From Nocardioides gilvus (GTDB lineage Bacteria > Actinomycetota > Actinomycetes > Propionibacteriales > Nocardioidaceae): a stretch of 64,000 nt of DNA. The notes beneath the pieces are model-generated. The model saw nothing but the letters and a program-made list of their open reading frames with translations. It was not told where the DNA came from and made no database searches. How positions within the stretch are numbered: the stretch's first letter is position 1; each line of letters opens with the position of its first letter. The position numbers and the translations under genes were made by a program. The stretch spans positions 682,001 through 746,000 of the forward strand of contig NZ_QHKY01000002.1 in NCBI RefSeq assembly GCF_003194605.1, in the 5' to 3' direction. Positions 32,833-41,895 of the stretch are shown one piece after another.

Positions 32833-35800
32833 TCAGATCCCCTTGATCTGTTCGCGCTCGCCGGTCAGCAACGGGCCCCAGACGCGCCAGGCGTAGTGGC
32901 CGAGGCGGTGGGGGGCGACATGCCCACCCTGCGCGAAGTCGTCCGGATCAGGCTCTTCGGCGTTGTGGGCCCGCAGACTCAGTGCGGCCAAAGTGTCTTC
33001 ACCCGTGCGTGGGGCAGCGGTGAGCACGCGGTAGGGCGCAGCCTCTCCGAAGGCGCGCACGTGCCAGGCGTCGGCGTCCTCCTTCGGGAAGCCGGAGTCG
33101 CTGAAGGCCGGCGTGAGCCACTCACGCTTTGCGGGTCGGTCAGGGTCGGCGTCTCGTCCTTGCACCACGTGACAGAACTCCTCGGCCCATGCCAGTGAGG
33201 TCCTGAGCGGCAGCGGGAGGGGCTCGCGCAACCCCTGCTGTTGCACGGCGACCAGATCCCGCAGCCAGGCGCGGGCCTCGTGCTGCGGCAGGGGTTTGAT
33301 CATCGAGGCCTTGCCCCCCGAACGGAACTTGCCGATCGTGTGGACGGTCCAGTTCTCGTCAGGGGCACCCGCTGCGAGCGCGAGGGCGTTGATCCAGGCA
33401 GCCAGCCGGTGCTTGGCGCCCAGGCTGGAGAAGGAGACGGTGACCAGGTTGTTGCCGAAGATGTTCGTGACCGTGCCGGTGAGCCGGTGCGAGCCGAGGT
33501 CGACGTCGACGTCGAGCGTGCGCGGGGTGCCCTTCCTCAGGCTGAGGGCGTGCAGCACCAGGGGACGTACGGTGGTCTCGATCTCGTCGAGGACGGCGCC
33601 CCCCAGCTCTCGCGGCGGGAGCAGTCCGCGCAGGCGCTCGGCGTGCTTGGCGTCGCGAGGGTCGGCGCCGGCCAGGATGTCGTGGACCAGTCGATCACCC
33701 ACGTCCCAGCGTTCGAGGCCGTCCAGGGTGATCGGCACGGAATCCTTGTCCTCGTCACCGTCGAGCGGCATGCTCACCCGCAGACGCGAGCGCAGGAAGC
33801 CCTTCACCGGGTGCTTGTAGAAGTCCTGCAGGTCCTCCAGCGAGACCCCCGGTTGGGTGCCGGGTATCTGGCTCGACTCGCTGGTCGCGGGCAGGGGCGT
33901 CGGCACGAGTTCGCGGATCGCCAGCCGGGGGGAGCGTGCCGCGGTGGCACCCGCCAACGCCTTCTGGTCGAAGGTGAAGGGAGTGTCGCCGAGGAGTCGG
34001 CCGGGGACCAGGTTGGCCTCGTCGAAGGGTTGGAGCGGGTGCTGCACCAGGGCCTGGGTCCGTACGCTCGCCCCGTCGGGCCGGGTGGCGGTGCGGTCCA
34101 GTGCGTCGATCAGCTCTCCCAGGGGGACAGCCGGTGGGTGCGCGGCCCCGGTGTGCTCGCCCCGCCCGCTGTAGGTGACGACGAGGGTCTCGGTCGCGGC
34201 GCCGATCGCGTCCAGCAGGAGTTGGCGGTCCTCCGAGCGCAGATCGCGTTCGCCGGTGCGCGGTGCGCGGGCCAGGACGTCGTCGCCGTCGACGTGGGCG
34301 TTGCGTGGGAACGTCCCGTCGTCGAGTCCGACCAGCGCGACGACCCGGTGGGGCACCGAACGCATCGGCACCATCGTGCAGACGGTGAGGGTGCCCGTAC
34401 GGAAGTTGGAGCGGGTGGGGCGCCCGCGCAGTCGCTGTGCCAGCAGGGCACGGACGTCGGCGTGACGCAGGCGGGTCTGGCTGTCGCCCGAACCCGCAGC
34501 GATGCGTGCCATCTCGCGTTCGAACTGGGCGCTCTGCCAGGTCTCCTCACGCGGCACGGCGGTGAGGCCGCGTACGCCGGCGAGGAGCGCTGCACTCCAG
34601 TCGCCTGCGGTGATCGAGCCCTGGGCTCGGGTGGTGAAGTCGCCGAGTCGTTCGAGGAACTCCGCGAAGCGACCGAGCAGCTCGAGGTCGCCGTCACCCA
34701 CGTCGTCCAGCGGCAGCGTCTCGCCGATCACGCGGTGTCCGAGGCCGGAGACGGCGGCACCGAGCAGGATGCGGCGCATCCCGGTCAGCCAGGTGTTGTT
34801 GTCCAGGTCGAGCCCGAACTGCTGACGGTGCGTCGGGTCGTGGCCCCAGCGGATGCCGGCCTCGCGGACCCAGTCCGTGATCCGCTCGAGGTGGTCATCG
34901 GTGAAGCCGAAGCGTTCACGCACCGGGTCGGTGGAGGCCAGGTCGAGCACCTGCGTGGCGGTGAGCCGGCTGCCGGAGAGCTCGACCAGCGTGGCCGCCG
35001 TGCCGAGCAGCGCGTTGGTGGCGCCCAGGGCGCGGTCGGCGAGCCGGACCCGCAACTGGTGGGCCGGGTGGGCGCTCTGCTCCTCGGTGACGTCCGCGAG
35101 CCCGAAGCCTGCCGAGATCAGGGGCGCGAAGCTCTCGATGTCGGGACACATCACCAAGATGTCGCGCGGCTCGAGGGTGGGGTCGTCCTCCAGGAGGCCC
35201 ACCAACACTTCACGCAGCACGTCGACCTGGCGAGCCGAACCGTGTGCGGAGTGGATCTGCACGGAGTGGTCGTCGGCAGTGAGGGTGCGGGCCGCGACTT
35301 CGGCGGTCGACGGCGCGGCGTTGGCCCGCAGGTCGTGCTGCAACCACCCCAGGAGGGTCTGGGGGAGCGCAGGGTCCGCACTGCGCTCGGCGGGCACCGG
35401 CCCCAGGGACCGGCGCAACTCGCGGGAGTCACGCCCCAGAGAGGCGAGAAGAGGATGACCGACGGCGCGCGCAGAGGTGTCGTCGGCCCGGCGTACGGCG
35501 CCTTCTGCTGCCGCGTGGCCCAGGGCATCCCACAGGACGGGGGAGGGCTGGGGCAGCCACAGGTGCACGTCGCGCAGGTCGCCGAGACCCTTCAACAGCT
35601 CGATCTCGGTCGAGGGCAGGCGCGTGTGGCCGAAGAGGGAGAGTCGGGGAGGGAGGTCCAGCCCGTCGCCACCGGCACGCAGCCGCTCCAGGGTGGAGGC
35701 GTGCCTCAGGTCGGGGGCGGGCTCCTCGACGCGCTGCTCGAGCCGTCGCCACAGCTCCGCCTGCCACACCAGGTCGGGGTCGAGGGCCCCCCCCGCGCCG

Positions 35801-36300
35801 TCGAGGTCGCGCCCGTCGCGCCAGTCGGCCAGGAGTTGGGGGCGCTGCACGGCGTACGAGGCGAACAGCCCTGCGAGCCGACGCGAGACCGCGAATCGGC
35901 GTGACTGACGCGGGTCGTCCTCGGCACCGTGACCCAGATGGGCCGCCAACGTCTTGAAGGGCGCCTCCCCGAGTGAGGCGTCGATGACCTCCAGCAGGGG
36001 CCAGGCGAGGTGGTCGGGCGCCCACGGGTCGTCGTGCTCCCGACCCAGGAGCAGGGCGACGAGGGAGTGCGGGGTGAGGAAACGTACGCCGGCGCAGACC
36101 CCGTCGCCACCACGTGCCCCCGTGCCGAGGCGGTGGGAGAGCCGTTGGGTCAGCCATCGCTCCACGCCCCGGGCCGGGACCACCACCACCTCTTGGGTGA
36201 AGGGGTCGGCCAAGGGGGTCGACAGCAGCCTCGCCAGGTCGTCGGCGAGGCGGTCGGTCCGGGTGGCGTGGTGAAGGGTCAGCGACACGGTGGTGAGCAT
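32833..36300 (-). CDS. recC: Exodeoxyribonuclease V gamma subunit (RecC)
   Basis: 1155 aa, usual size for RecC. The N-terminus (FTQEVVVVPARGVERWLTQR) is the diagnostic helicase-like domain, and LEPRDILVMCPDIESFAPLI is another RecC landmark. Catalytic helicase motifs are degenerate, as expected for the subunit that splits the strands and recognises the Chi-type signal. The C-terminal third resembles a dead nuclease fold. First gene of the recCBD operon. The ATG at 36300 lacks an obvious ribosome site, so a start a few codons further in cannot be excluded. Confidence 0.95.
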   Translation of the reverse strand: MLTTVSLTLHHATRTDRLADDLARLLSTPLADPFTQEVVVVPARGVERWLTQRLSHRLGTGARGGDGVCAGVRFLTPHSLVALLLGREHDDPWAPDHLAWPLLEVIDASLGEAPFKTLAAHLGHGAEDDPRQSRRFAVSRRLAGLFASYAVQRPQLLADWRDGRDLDGAGGALDPDLVWQAELWRRLEQRVEEPAPDLRHASTLERLRAGGDGLDLPPRLSLFGHTRLPSTEIELLKGLGDLRDVHLWLPQPSPVLWDALGHAAAEGAVRRADDTSARAVGHPLLASLGRDSRELRRSLGPVPAERSADPALPQTLLGWLQHDLRANAAPSTAEVAARTLTADDHSVQIHSAHGSARQVDVLREVLVGLLEDDPTLEPRDILVMCPDIESFAPLISAGFGLADVTEEQSAHPAHQLRVRLADRALGATNALLGTAATLVELSGSRLTATQVLDLASTDPVRERFGFTDDHLERITDWVREAGIRWGHDPTHRQQFGLDLDNNTWLTGMRRILLGAAVSGLGHRVIGETLPLDDVGDGDLELLGRFAEFLERLGDFTTRAQGSITAGDWSAALLAGVRGLTAVPREETWQSAQFEREMARIAAGSGDSQTRLRHADVRALLAQRLRGRPTRSNFRTGTLTVCTMVPMRSVPHRVVALVGLDDGTFPRNAHVDGDDVLARAPRTGERDLRSEDRQLLLDAIGAATETLVVTYSGRGEHTGAAHPPAVPLGELIDALDRTATRPDGASVRTQALVQHPLQPFDEANLVPGRLLGDTPFTFDQKALAGATAARSPRLAIRELVPTPLPATSESSQIPGTQPGVSLEDLQDFYKHPVKGFLRSRLRVSMPLDGDEDKDSVPITLDGLERWDVGDRLVHDILAGADPRDAKHAERLRGLLPPRELGGAVLDEIETTVRPLVLHALSLRKGTPRTLDVDVDLGSHRLTGTVTNIFGNNLVTVSFSSLGAKHRLAAWINALALAAGAPDENWTVHTIGKFRSGGKASMIKPLPQHEARAWLRDLVAVQQQGLREPLPLPLRTSLAWAEEFCHVVQGRDADPDRPAKREWLTPAFSDSGFPKEDADAWHVRAFGEAAPYRVLTAAPRTGEDTLAALSLRAHNAEEPDPDDFAQGGHVAPHRLGHYAWRVWGPLLTGEREQIKGI

Positions 36301-36336
36301 GCCACGCGGCGCCGACAGGAACTGTGCGTCTCCGGG

Positions 36337-36756
36337 TCAGTCACTCGGGGCGGGACGGAACAGCTGCACTGCGGCAGTGGCGGCGAGCACCCCGCCACCG
36401 AAGACCAGCACCAGACCCGGTCCGGGCATCCAACCGCCGGTGCCGACGAGGTTGAGCAGGTGCACCACCTGCCAGGCGGGCACCAGCGTGGCCACGGCAG
36501 CGAAGATCGCCGCCTGCACCGCACCGATCCGCCGCAATCGGGCCGGGATCAGTGCTCCGGCGAGGCCGAGCATCGCGGCGTAGAACGTCCAGAGTCCGGC
36601 GCCGCTGGCTCCGGAGATCGAGCCCACGGCAGTGTCGATCCAGGGCAGGAAGGAACCGAACAACACCATCGCGACGGCGCCGGCCAGTCGGCGCTTCGCC
36701 GGGTCGGCCCGTCGGCGCGTGCGGATCATCGTCGTCGTGGTTGCCCCATCGCTCAT
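36337..36756 (-). CDS. Small membrane protein, unknown
   Basis: 139 aa with a short basic N-terminus (MIRTRRRADPAKRR) and about four hydrophobic segments at roughly 25-45, 52-72, 78-100 and 110-130. No domain is recognised. It ends 36 nt before the recC start on the same strand, so it may be transcribed ahead of recCBD, but there is no functional link visible. Start ATG at 36756. Confidence 0.7.
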   Translation of the reverse strand: MSDGATTTTMIRTRRRADPAKRRLAGAVAMVLFGSFLPWIDTAVGSISGASGAGLWTFYAAMLGLAGALIPARLRRIGAVQAAIFAAVATLVPAWQVVHLLNLVGTGGWMPGPGLVLVFGGGVLAATAAVQLFRPAPSD

Positions 36757-36931
36757 GCAGCCGACAGTACGGACTTCGGTCAGGTATGCGGGAGGTCAGC
36801 GGGCGAGAAAGTGCCTCCGGGACACGATGAACGGTGGGTTCGGCGCGACGAGTGGTCGAAATCGGGCTGTTCGAGGGTGGATGGCGACGCGCGCCGCCAC
36901 TGAACGACGTATCCCTACCGTTGAACGGAAA

Positions 36932-36947
36932 AGTGATCTGTATCACA
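36932..36947 (+). promoter_or_regulatory. CRP/GlxR-type binding site upstream of the symporter operon
   Basis: AGTGATCTGTATCACA matches the consensus TGTGA-N6-TCACA at 9 of the 10 specified positions, with symmetric GTGA/TCAC half-sites. A TTGACC hexamer begins at 36956, 9 nt further on, and the DUF4212 start is 85 nt downstream. Acetate-type symporter genes are known cAMP-CRP (or GlxR) targets in other bacteria, so activation or repression by carbon status is likely. No CRP gene is in the window. Confidence 0.7.
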
Positions 36948-37031
36948 TTCAACTCTTGACCAGTTTCCGTCGCCACTGCTTCGCTGCAAGTCAGGACAAC
37001 CGATCCACCTGACTGGGGAGGGGCCACCACC

Positions 37032-37310
37032 GTGGACGCAACGCAGCGCCGGACGTACTGGCGCAGAAACCTGAGACTGCTGGCAATACTGCTCACGATC
37101 TGGGCGCTCGTGTCGTTCGGCGCGGGCATCCTGTTCGTCGAACCGCTCAACGAGATCGTGGTCGCCGGCTTCCCGGTCGGCTTCTGGTTCGCCCAGCAGG
37201 GTTCGATCATCGTCTTCGTCATCCTGATCGCGGTCTACGTGACCCGGATGGACAAGCTCGACGCCGAGTTCGGCATCGACGAGTACGAGGAGGAGGTGCA
37301 CCACTCATGA
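37032..37310 (+). CDS. DUF4212 small membrane subunit of a sodium:solute symporter
   Basis: 92 aa with two transmembrane helices (about 14-36 and 46-68) between a basic N-terminus (RRTYWRRNLRLLA) and an acidic tail, the normal form of DUF4212 proteins. These always precede a large SSS-family symporter and are taken to be its small subunit. The start is GTG at 37032 with GGGGAGGGG about 9 nt upstream. The stop overlaps the symporter start by ATGA. Downstream of a CRP-type site. Confidence 0.88.
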   Translation: MDATQRRTYWRRNLRLLAILLTIWALVSFGAGILFVEPLNEIVVAGFPVGFWFAQQGSIIVFVILIAVYVTRMDKLDAEFGIDEYEEEVHHS

Positions 37311-39034
37311 GCGACATCCAGCTCTGGACCCTGGTGTTCGTGATCCTCACCTTCGGCACGTACATCGTCGTCGCCTACCGCAGCCGGGTCAGCACCACGT
37401 CAGGCTTCTACGTCGCGGGCGGAGGCATCCCGGCGCCGGCCAACGGCGCTGCCATCGCGGCGGACTGGATGAGCGCCGCCTCCTTCATCTCCATGGCCGG
37501 GATCATCGCCTTCGCGGGCAACGGCTACGGCGGCTCGGTCTACCTCATGGGCTGGACCGGCGGCTACGTGCTCCTCGCGCTGCTGCTGGCGCCGTACCTG
37601 CGCAAGTTCGGCAAGTACACGATCCCTGACTTCGTCGGTGACCGCTACAACGAGACCGCCCGCATGGTGGCGGTCGTCGCGGCCATCGTCGTCTCCTTCG
37701 TGTACGTCGCCGGGCAGATGGCCGGTGTCGGTCTGGTCTTCACCCGTTTCCTCCAGGTGGACTCCACCACGGGGGTCATCCTCGGTATGGCCATCGTCTT
37801 CTTCTACGCCGTGCTCGGCGGGATGAAGGGGATCACCTGGACCCAGGTCACCCAGTACAGCGTGCTGATCGTGGCCTACCTGATCCCGGCGGTCGCCGTC
37901 TCCGCGAAGGTGACCGGCATGCCGGTCCCGATGGTCGGTTTCGGACAGATCCTCCAGGAGCTGGACGCGCTTCAGACCGAGCTCGGCATCCCCGAGTACA
38001 CCGCGGCCTTCGGCAGCACCAACATGTTGAACATGGTCCTGATCACGGCCGCACTGATGTTCGGTACGGCCGGTCTGCCGCACGTGATCGTCCGCTTCTA
38101 CACCGCCAAGAGCGTACGGGCGGCGCGCTACTCGGCACTGTGGGCGCTCTTCTTCATCGCCCTGCTCTACACGACGGCCCCGTCGGTGGCAGCGTTCAGC
38201 AAGCTGCAGATCATCAAGGACGTCAACGGCACCGCGCTGAGCGACATGCCTTCGTGGTTCAACACATGGTCTGAGGTCGGTCTGATCACCCAGGCCAACG
38301 GCTCGCCGATCTCCGACCTGGGCGCCAACGCCACGGTCGCCTACAACGACATCCTGATCAACAACGACATCATCGTGCTGGCCTCCCCCGAGATCGGTGG
38401 CCTGCCGGCGCCGATCGTGGGTCTGGTGGCGGCAGGCGCACTCGCCGCAGCGCTGTCGACGGCGTCCGGACTGCTCCTGGTCATCTCCAGTGCAGTCGCC
38501 AACGACGTCTACTTCAAGAAGATCAACCCCCAGGCCACCGAGGCGCGGCAGCTGATGGTCGGTCGCATCGCCATGGGTGGCGCGATCCTGGTCGCCGGAT
38601 ACCTCGGCATCAACCCTCCCGGATTCGTCGCCCAAGTCGTGGCGCTGGCGTTCGGACTCGCGGCCGCCAGCTTCTTCCCGATACTCGTGCTCGGCATCTT
38701 CTGGAAGAACTGCACGGCCATGGGTGCCACCGCCGGAATGATCGCCGGACTCGGCACGACGATGGCCTACATGTTGTGGACCATCGACATCTACGGCAAC
38801 GGCGAAGGCTTCTTCGGGATTCTGGAGACCGGCTTCGGCACGATCGGCATGCTGATCAACTTCGCGGTGACGATCATCGTCTCCCAGTTCACCCCGAAGC
38901 CGAGTCCGGTCATGCAGGAGTTGGTCGAGGAGATCCGCTACCCCGGCCGCAGCAGGCTCGTCGCGCTGCATGCCGAGGGTGCGCTGGATGTCGAGGGTGA
39001 CCTCGACGCCGGGGGCACCGGCGGCAAGCACTGA
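37307..39034 (+). CDS. Sodium:solute symporter, acetate/monocarboxylate type (VC_2705-like)
   Basis: 575 aa with about 13 hydrophobic segments, a member of the solute:sodium symporter family near ActP. Markers are FYVAGGGIPAPANGAAIAAD, WMSAASFISMAG and LPHVIVRFYTAKS. Sodium-driven uptake of acetate or another short carboxylate is the likely role, supported by the DUF4212 partner, the upstream CRP-type site, and a convergent cNMP/CBS/DUF294 protein of the kind that accompanies these symporters in many bacteria. pckG, useful for growth on acetate, lies 5 kb away. The last 40 residues are a polar tail rich in D/E/G. Confidence 0.9.
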   Translation: MSDIQLWTLVFVILTFGTYIVVAYRSRVSTTSGFYVAGGGIPAPANGAAIAADWMSAASFISMAGIIAFAGNGYGGSVYLMGWTGGYVLLALLLAPYLRKFGKYTIPDFVGDRYNETARMVAVVAAIVVSFVYVAGQMAGVGLVFTRFLQVDSTTGVILGMAIVFFYAVLGGMKGITWTQVTQYSVLIVAYLIPAVAVSAKVTGMPVPMVGFGQILQELDALQTELGIPEYTAAFGSTNMLNMVLITAALMFGTAGLPHVIVRFYTAKSVRAARYSALWALFFIALLYTTAPSVAAFSKLQIIKDVNGTALSDMPSWFNTWSEVGLITQANGSPISDLGANATVAYNDILINNDIIVLASPEIGGLPAPIVGLVAAGALAAALSTASGLLLVISSAVANDVYFKKINPQATEARQLMVGRIAMGGAILVAGYLGINPPGFVAQVVALAFGLAAASFFPILVLGIFWKNCTAMGATAGMIAGLGTTMAYMLWTIDIYGNGEGFFGILETGFGTIGMLINFAVTIIVSQFTPKPSPVMQELVEEIRYPGRSRLVALHAEGALDVEGDLDAGGTGGKH

Positions 39035-39049
39035 GCGAAGTCGCACACG

Positions 39050-39084
39050 GTCGACGCCGGGGAGGCTGCGTCCCCGGCGTCGAC
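39050..39084. terminator. Bidirectional terminator between symporter and exonuclease genes
   Basis: Perfect 14-bp stem, GTCGACGCCGGGGA (39050-39063) and its complement at 39071-39084, with a 7-nt loop. It lies between two convergent genes (ends at 39034 and 39097). There is no long T-run on either side, which is common in actinobacteria. Confidence 0.8.
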
Positions 39085-39096
39085 TGACGTACGCAC

Positions 39097-39744
39097 CTAG
39101 TCGCGACGTGCGAACCGGGCGCGCAGCCAGGCCCGCAGGCGCTGCGTCCAGCTCTCCCGAAGTCGTACGTCGCCCAGGCGTGACACGCCTCCGGTGCTGA
39201 TCTCCGCGGCCTGCGCCAGGTAGAGCTCTGCACACGCGATTGCGTCGTTGAGGGCGTCATGGGCCTTGGCCGGCGCCAAGCCGTAGTGCGCGCGGGCCCG
39301 CCACAGGCGTAGCGCCCCGCGCGGGATCTCTCCGTGGCGCGACAGCAGACGTCGTTGCAGCACCAACGTGCACACGACGGGAGGTGCGGGTGCGCGTTCG
39401 CCCACCGCGCGAAAGGCGGCATCGAGGAAGGCCACGTCGAACGGCGCATGGTGCGCCAGGAAGGCACGCCCGGCCAGCGCCTCTCGCAGCTCGGCCAGGA
39501 CCGCGACGAGCGGCCGGCCTTCCTCGAGGTCGTCGTGGGTCAGGCCGTGGATCGTGACCGCCCCGCCGGGGTCGTCGTGGCGCACGACGAGGCGCCGTGC
39601 CCCCGACAGATCGATCCGGGAGCCGTTCACCGGCACCCATCCCACGGCCAACAACGTGTCATGGCCGGCCTTGAGCCCGGTCGTCTCCACGTCGACCGCG
39701 AGCAGGGGCAGTGTGGCCAGCGGGGTCCGGTCGTCGGGGGTCAC
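39097..39744 (-). CDS. DEDDh-type 3'-5' exonuclease
   Basis: 215 aa with the three exonuclease motifs: AVDVETTGLK (Asp, Glu), AHHAPFDVAFL (Asp) and HDALNDAIACAEL (His, Asp), so all metal-binding residues of the DnaQ-like DEDDh fold are present. The start is GTG at 39744, sharing GTGA with the stop of the preceding gene. Proteins like this are found directly after DUF294 cNMP/CBS proteins near acetate-type symporters; the substrate (DNA, RNA or a nucleotide signal) is not established. It is the last gene of the five-gene sigma-factor operon. Confidence 0.87.
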   Translation of the reverse strand: MTPDDRTPLATLPLLAVDVETTGLKAGHDTLLAVGWVPVNGSRIDLSGARRLVVRHDDPGGAVTIHGLTHDDLEEGRPLVAVLAELREALAGRAFLAHHAPFDVAFLDAAFRAVGERAPAPPVVCTLVLQRRLLSRHGEIPRGALRLWRARAHYGLAPAKAHDALNDAIACAELYLAQAAEISTGGVSRLGDVRLRESWTQRLRAWLRARFARRD

Positions 39745-41618
39745 GTCATCTCGCGCACGGGATAGTGCTGCGCGATCGCGCCCTGCGCGAACCGGATCAC
39801 GCCGAACGCCGCCTTCAGGTGCCGTTTCTCGAACTGGCTCAGCGACGAGGGGTCGACCCTGTTGTCGGGCGCCTTCCCCGCCCGCACCTGCTCGACCTGG
39901 TGGAGCAGGCGTACGTGGGCCAGGAACTCCCAGGCGTCTCGCAGGTCGGCTCCCAGCACCGGGCTGAGGAGGCGCGCGGCGACGGCGTCCTCGAGCCGGG
40001 CGAGCGTGGCGGTCGACTCCGAGCCGCACGCCAGCGCGTGCAGCCGGGCGATCTCGACGATGGTGTTGATCCCGCCACGCTTCACGTCGAGGGTGTCGCG
40101 GTGCTCCCCGGAGCGGTCCACGACGAGTCCGCGGAAGAACCCCAGCGGGGTGTGGTGCGACGCCGCCGCGGCCGCCATGTGGGCCAGGAAGATCGGTGCC
40201 CCCTGTGCGGCGCGACGCTGCGTGAGTTCCAACTGCGCGGTTAGCGCGGGATCTCCGTACTGGTGGCGCAGGTCGAAGAAGACGCTGGCCTCCAGGACGG
40301 CGTCGGGGGTGGGGGTGCGCACCCACCGCAGCACCTGGGCCTGCCAGGTGACGAGCGGTTGGCGCCACTTGGGGTTCGTGGCCATCTTGTCGCCGCGGCA
40401 GCGCGGGTAGCCGACCGTCTCGAGGCCGCTCGTGACGAACTCGGCGAGGTCGCGGAACCAGGCCGCATGCTCCTCGGGGCGGTAGTCGTCGTGCAGCAGG
40501 AGTGCATGGTCCTGGTCGGGCGCCAGAGCCTGCTCGAAGCGAGCTCTCGAGCCGAGCGTGAGCCAGGCGTACGGCACCGGGGGCGGCCCGAGCTGCTCCT
40601 CGGCCAACGTGATCAGTCGCTGCTCGATCGCGTCCGCAACGGTGGTGACGACGCGTCCGGCGTCCGGCGCGGAGGTGCCCTGGCGGACCAGGCTCATCAC
40701 CACGCCCTGCAACCGGGCAGCCAGGTCAGCGACGCCGGCGACGTCGGGCGCCTTGGCGATGTCGCCGACCAGGAAGACGGGGCTGGTCTGCTGGAGCCGC
40801 AGCAGGTCGGTGGCCGTGATCATGCCGCTGGGTCGGCCGTCCTCGACCACGGGCAGATGGTGGATGTTGCGACGCCCCAACTCGAGCAGGGCTTCCAGCG
40901 CGAGGGCGTCAGGGCCGATGGCCCTCGGGTCGGGCGTCATGACCGCGGAGACGGGCGTGGCCGGGTCGACGCCGGCGGCGAGGACCCGCGTACGCAGGTC
41001 GCGGTCGGTCAGGATCCCGACCAGGTGCTCCTGGTCGATGACCAACACCGAGGAGATGCGCTCCTGCGTCATTGCTTGGGCAGCCTCCAGGATGGTGGCG
41101 TCGGCGCGGATCGTGACGGGCGCACGGCGTACGAGGTGGCCGACCTTGCTCGTCAGCACGGCTCGGTCGGTGTCGCTCATGTGTTGCTGGCGCTGGCGGG
41201 TGACCGCTTCGTGCAGCTCGCCGGCGCGGTCCTCGAAGAAGTCGGCGAACTCGACGTACCGGCGACCGAGGTCGTGGAAGAGCTCCGCCGGGCACGCCAG
41301 GACCAGGGTGTCCTCGATCGTGGTCACGCCGAGTGGTTGCGGACTGCTCGTCGCCAGGGCGCCGCCCCCGATGCAGGTGCCGGCGCTGCCCCGCTCGAAG
41401 AGGTTGCCGTCCGTGTCACGGAACTCAACAGCCCCGGACCGTACGACGAGCAACTCGGTGGGCGTACTGCCCTCGGCGAGCACGACGCTGCCGCGACGGT
41501 GATAGCCGATGCTCAACCGGGACGGGAGCGACTCCAGGACGTTGGGCGGCAGGCGGTCGAACGGTGCGTGGGAGGCGAGGAAGTCCCGGATCTCAGCGAG
41601 CTCGACGTCGAGGGCCAT
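39741..41618 (-). CDS. Cyclic-nucleotide-binding/CBS/DUF294 nucleotidyltransferase-like protein
   Basis: 625 aa. Domains in order: cNMP-binding fold at about 10-130 (GTCIGGGAL...), two CBS domains at about 165-290 (ISSVLVIDQEHLVGILTDRD and NIHHLPVVEDGRPSGMITATD), a GlnD-like nucleotidyltransferase at about 330-440 (LGSRARFEQALAPDQDHALL, with the acidic pair), and the helical DUF294 C-terminal domain at about 470-615. Such proteins probably sense cyclic and adenine nucleotides and modify or regulate a partner, often a sodium symporter encoded beside them, as here. The gene starts 7 nt after a small membrane protein and overlaps the exonuclease. Confidence 0.88.
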   Translation of the reverse strand: MALDVELAEIRDFLASHAPFDRLPPNVLESLPSRLSIGYHRRGSVVLAEGSTPTELLVVRSGAVEFRDTDGNLFERGSAGTCIGGGALATSSPQPLGVTTIEDTLVLACPAELFHDLGRRYVEFADFFEDRAGELHEAVTRQRQQHMSDTDRAVLTSKVGHLVRRAPVTIRADATILEAAQAMTQERISSVLVIDQEHLVGILTDRDLRTRVLAAGVDPATPVSAVMTPDPRAIGPDALALEALLELGRRNIHHLPVVEDGRPSGMITATDLLRLQQTSPVFLVGDIAKAPDVAGVADLAARLQGVVMSLVRQGTSAPDAGRVVTTVADAIEQRLITLAEEQLGPPPVPYAWLTLGSRARFEQALAPDQDHALLLHDDYRPEEHAAWFRDLAEFVTSGLETVGYPRCRGDKMATNPKWRQPLVTWQAQVLRWVRTPTPDAVLEASVFFDLRHQYGDPALTAQLELTQRRAAQGAPIFLAHMAAAAASHHTPLGFFRGLVVDRSGEHRDTLDVKRGGINTIVEIARLHALACGSESTATLARLEDAVAARLLSPVLGADLRDAWEFLAHVRLLHQVEQVRAGKAPDNRVDPSSLSQFEKRHLKAAFGVIRFAQGAIAQHYPVREMT

Positions 41619-41625
41619 CAGGCCA

Positions 41626-41895
41626 TCATGCCTGTTCCCCCTCCTGTCGGCTGGCTCTCACGCCCAGGATGACGCCGAGGCCTGTCAGTCCGATCCAGGC
41701 AGCTGTCCCACCTACGCCAGCCAGCCCGAGCCCGATCACCGGGTTCAACCATGGGGCAGACGGTCCCGAGGCCGCCTCCATGGCCTCGTTCGTCTCAGGC
41801 CAGGTCAGTGTCGCCAGAGCCAGACCGGCGGCCAGAGCGACGAGCCCTGCCACGGCGAGCTGCCAGATGAGGGACCGGGCGTGTTGTGGGCTCAC
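41626..41895 (-). CDS. Small two-helix membrane protein
   Basis: 89 aa with hydrophobic segments at about 12-30 and 50-78 and a basic/acidic tail (RASRQEGEQA). No family recognised. The GTG start at 41895 shares GTGA with the sigma-factor stop, and the next gene begins 7 nt after its end, so it is part of a compact operon. It could be a membrane partner of the sigma/anti-sigma pair; nothing in its sequence proves this. Confidence 0.7.
   Translation of the reverse strand: MSPQHARSLIWQLAVAGLVALAAGLALATLTWPETNEAMEAASGPSAPWLNPVIGLGLAGVGGTAAWIGLTGLGVILGVRASRQEGEQA

Noticed and set aside
33241-35904. 887-codon plus-strand open frame inside recC
   Set aside because: Same shadow effect; the minus-strand product is a full-length RecC, and no ribosome site or recognisable domain is present on the plus strand.
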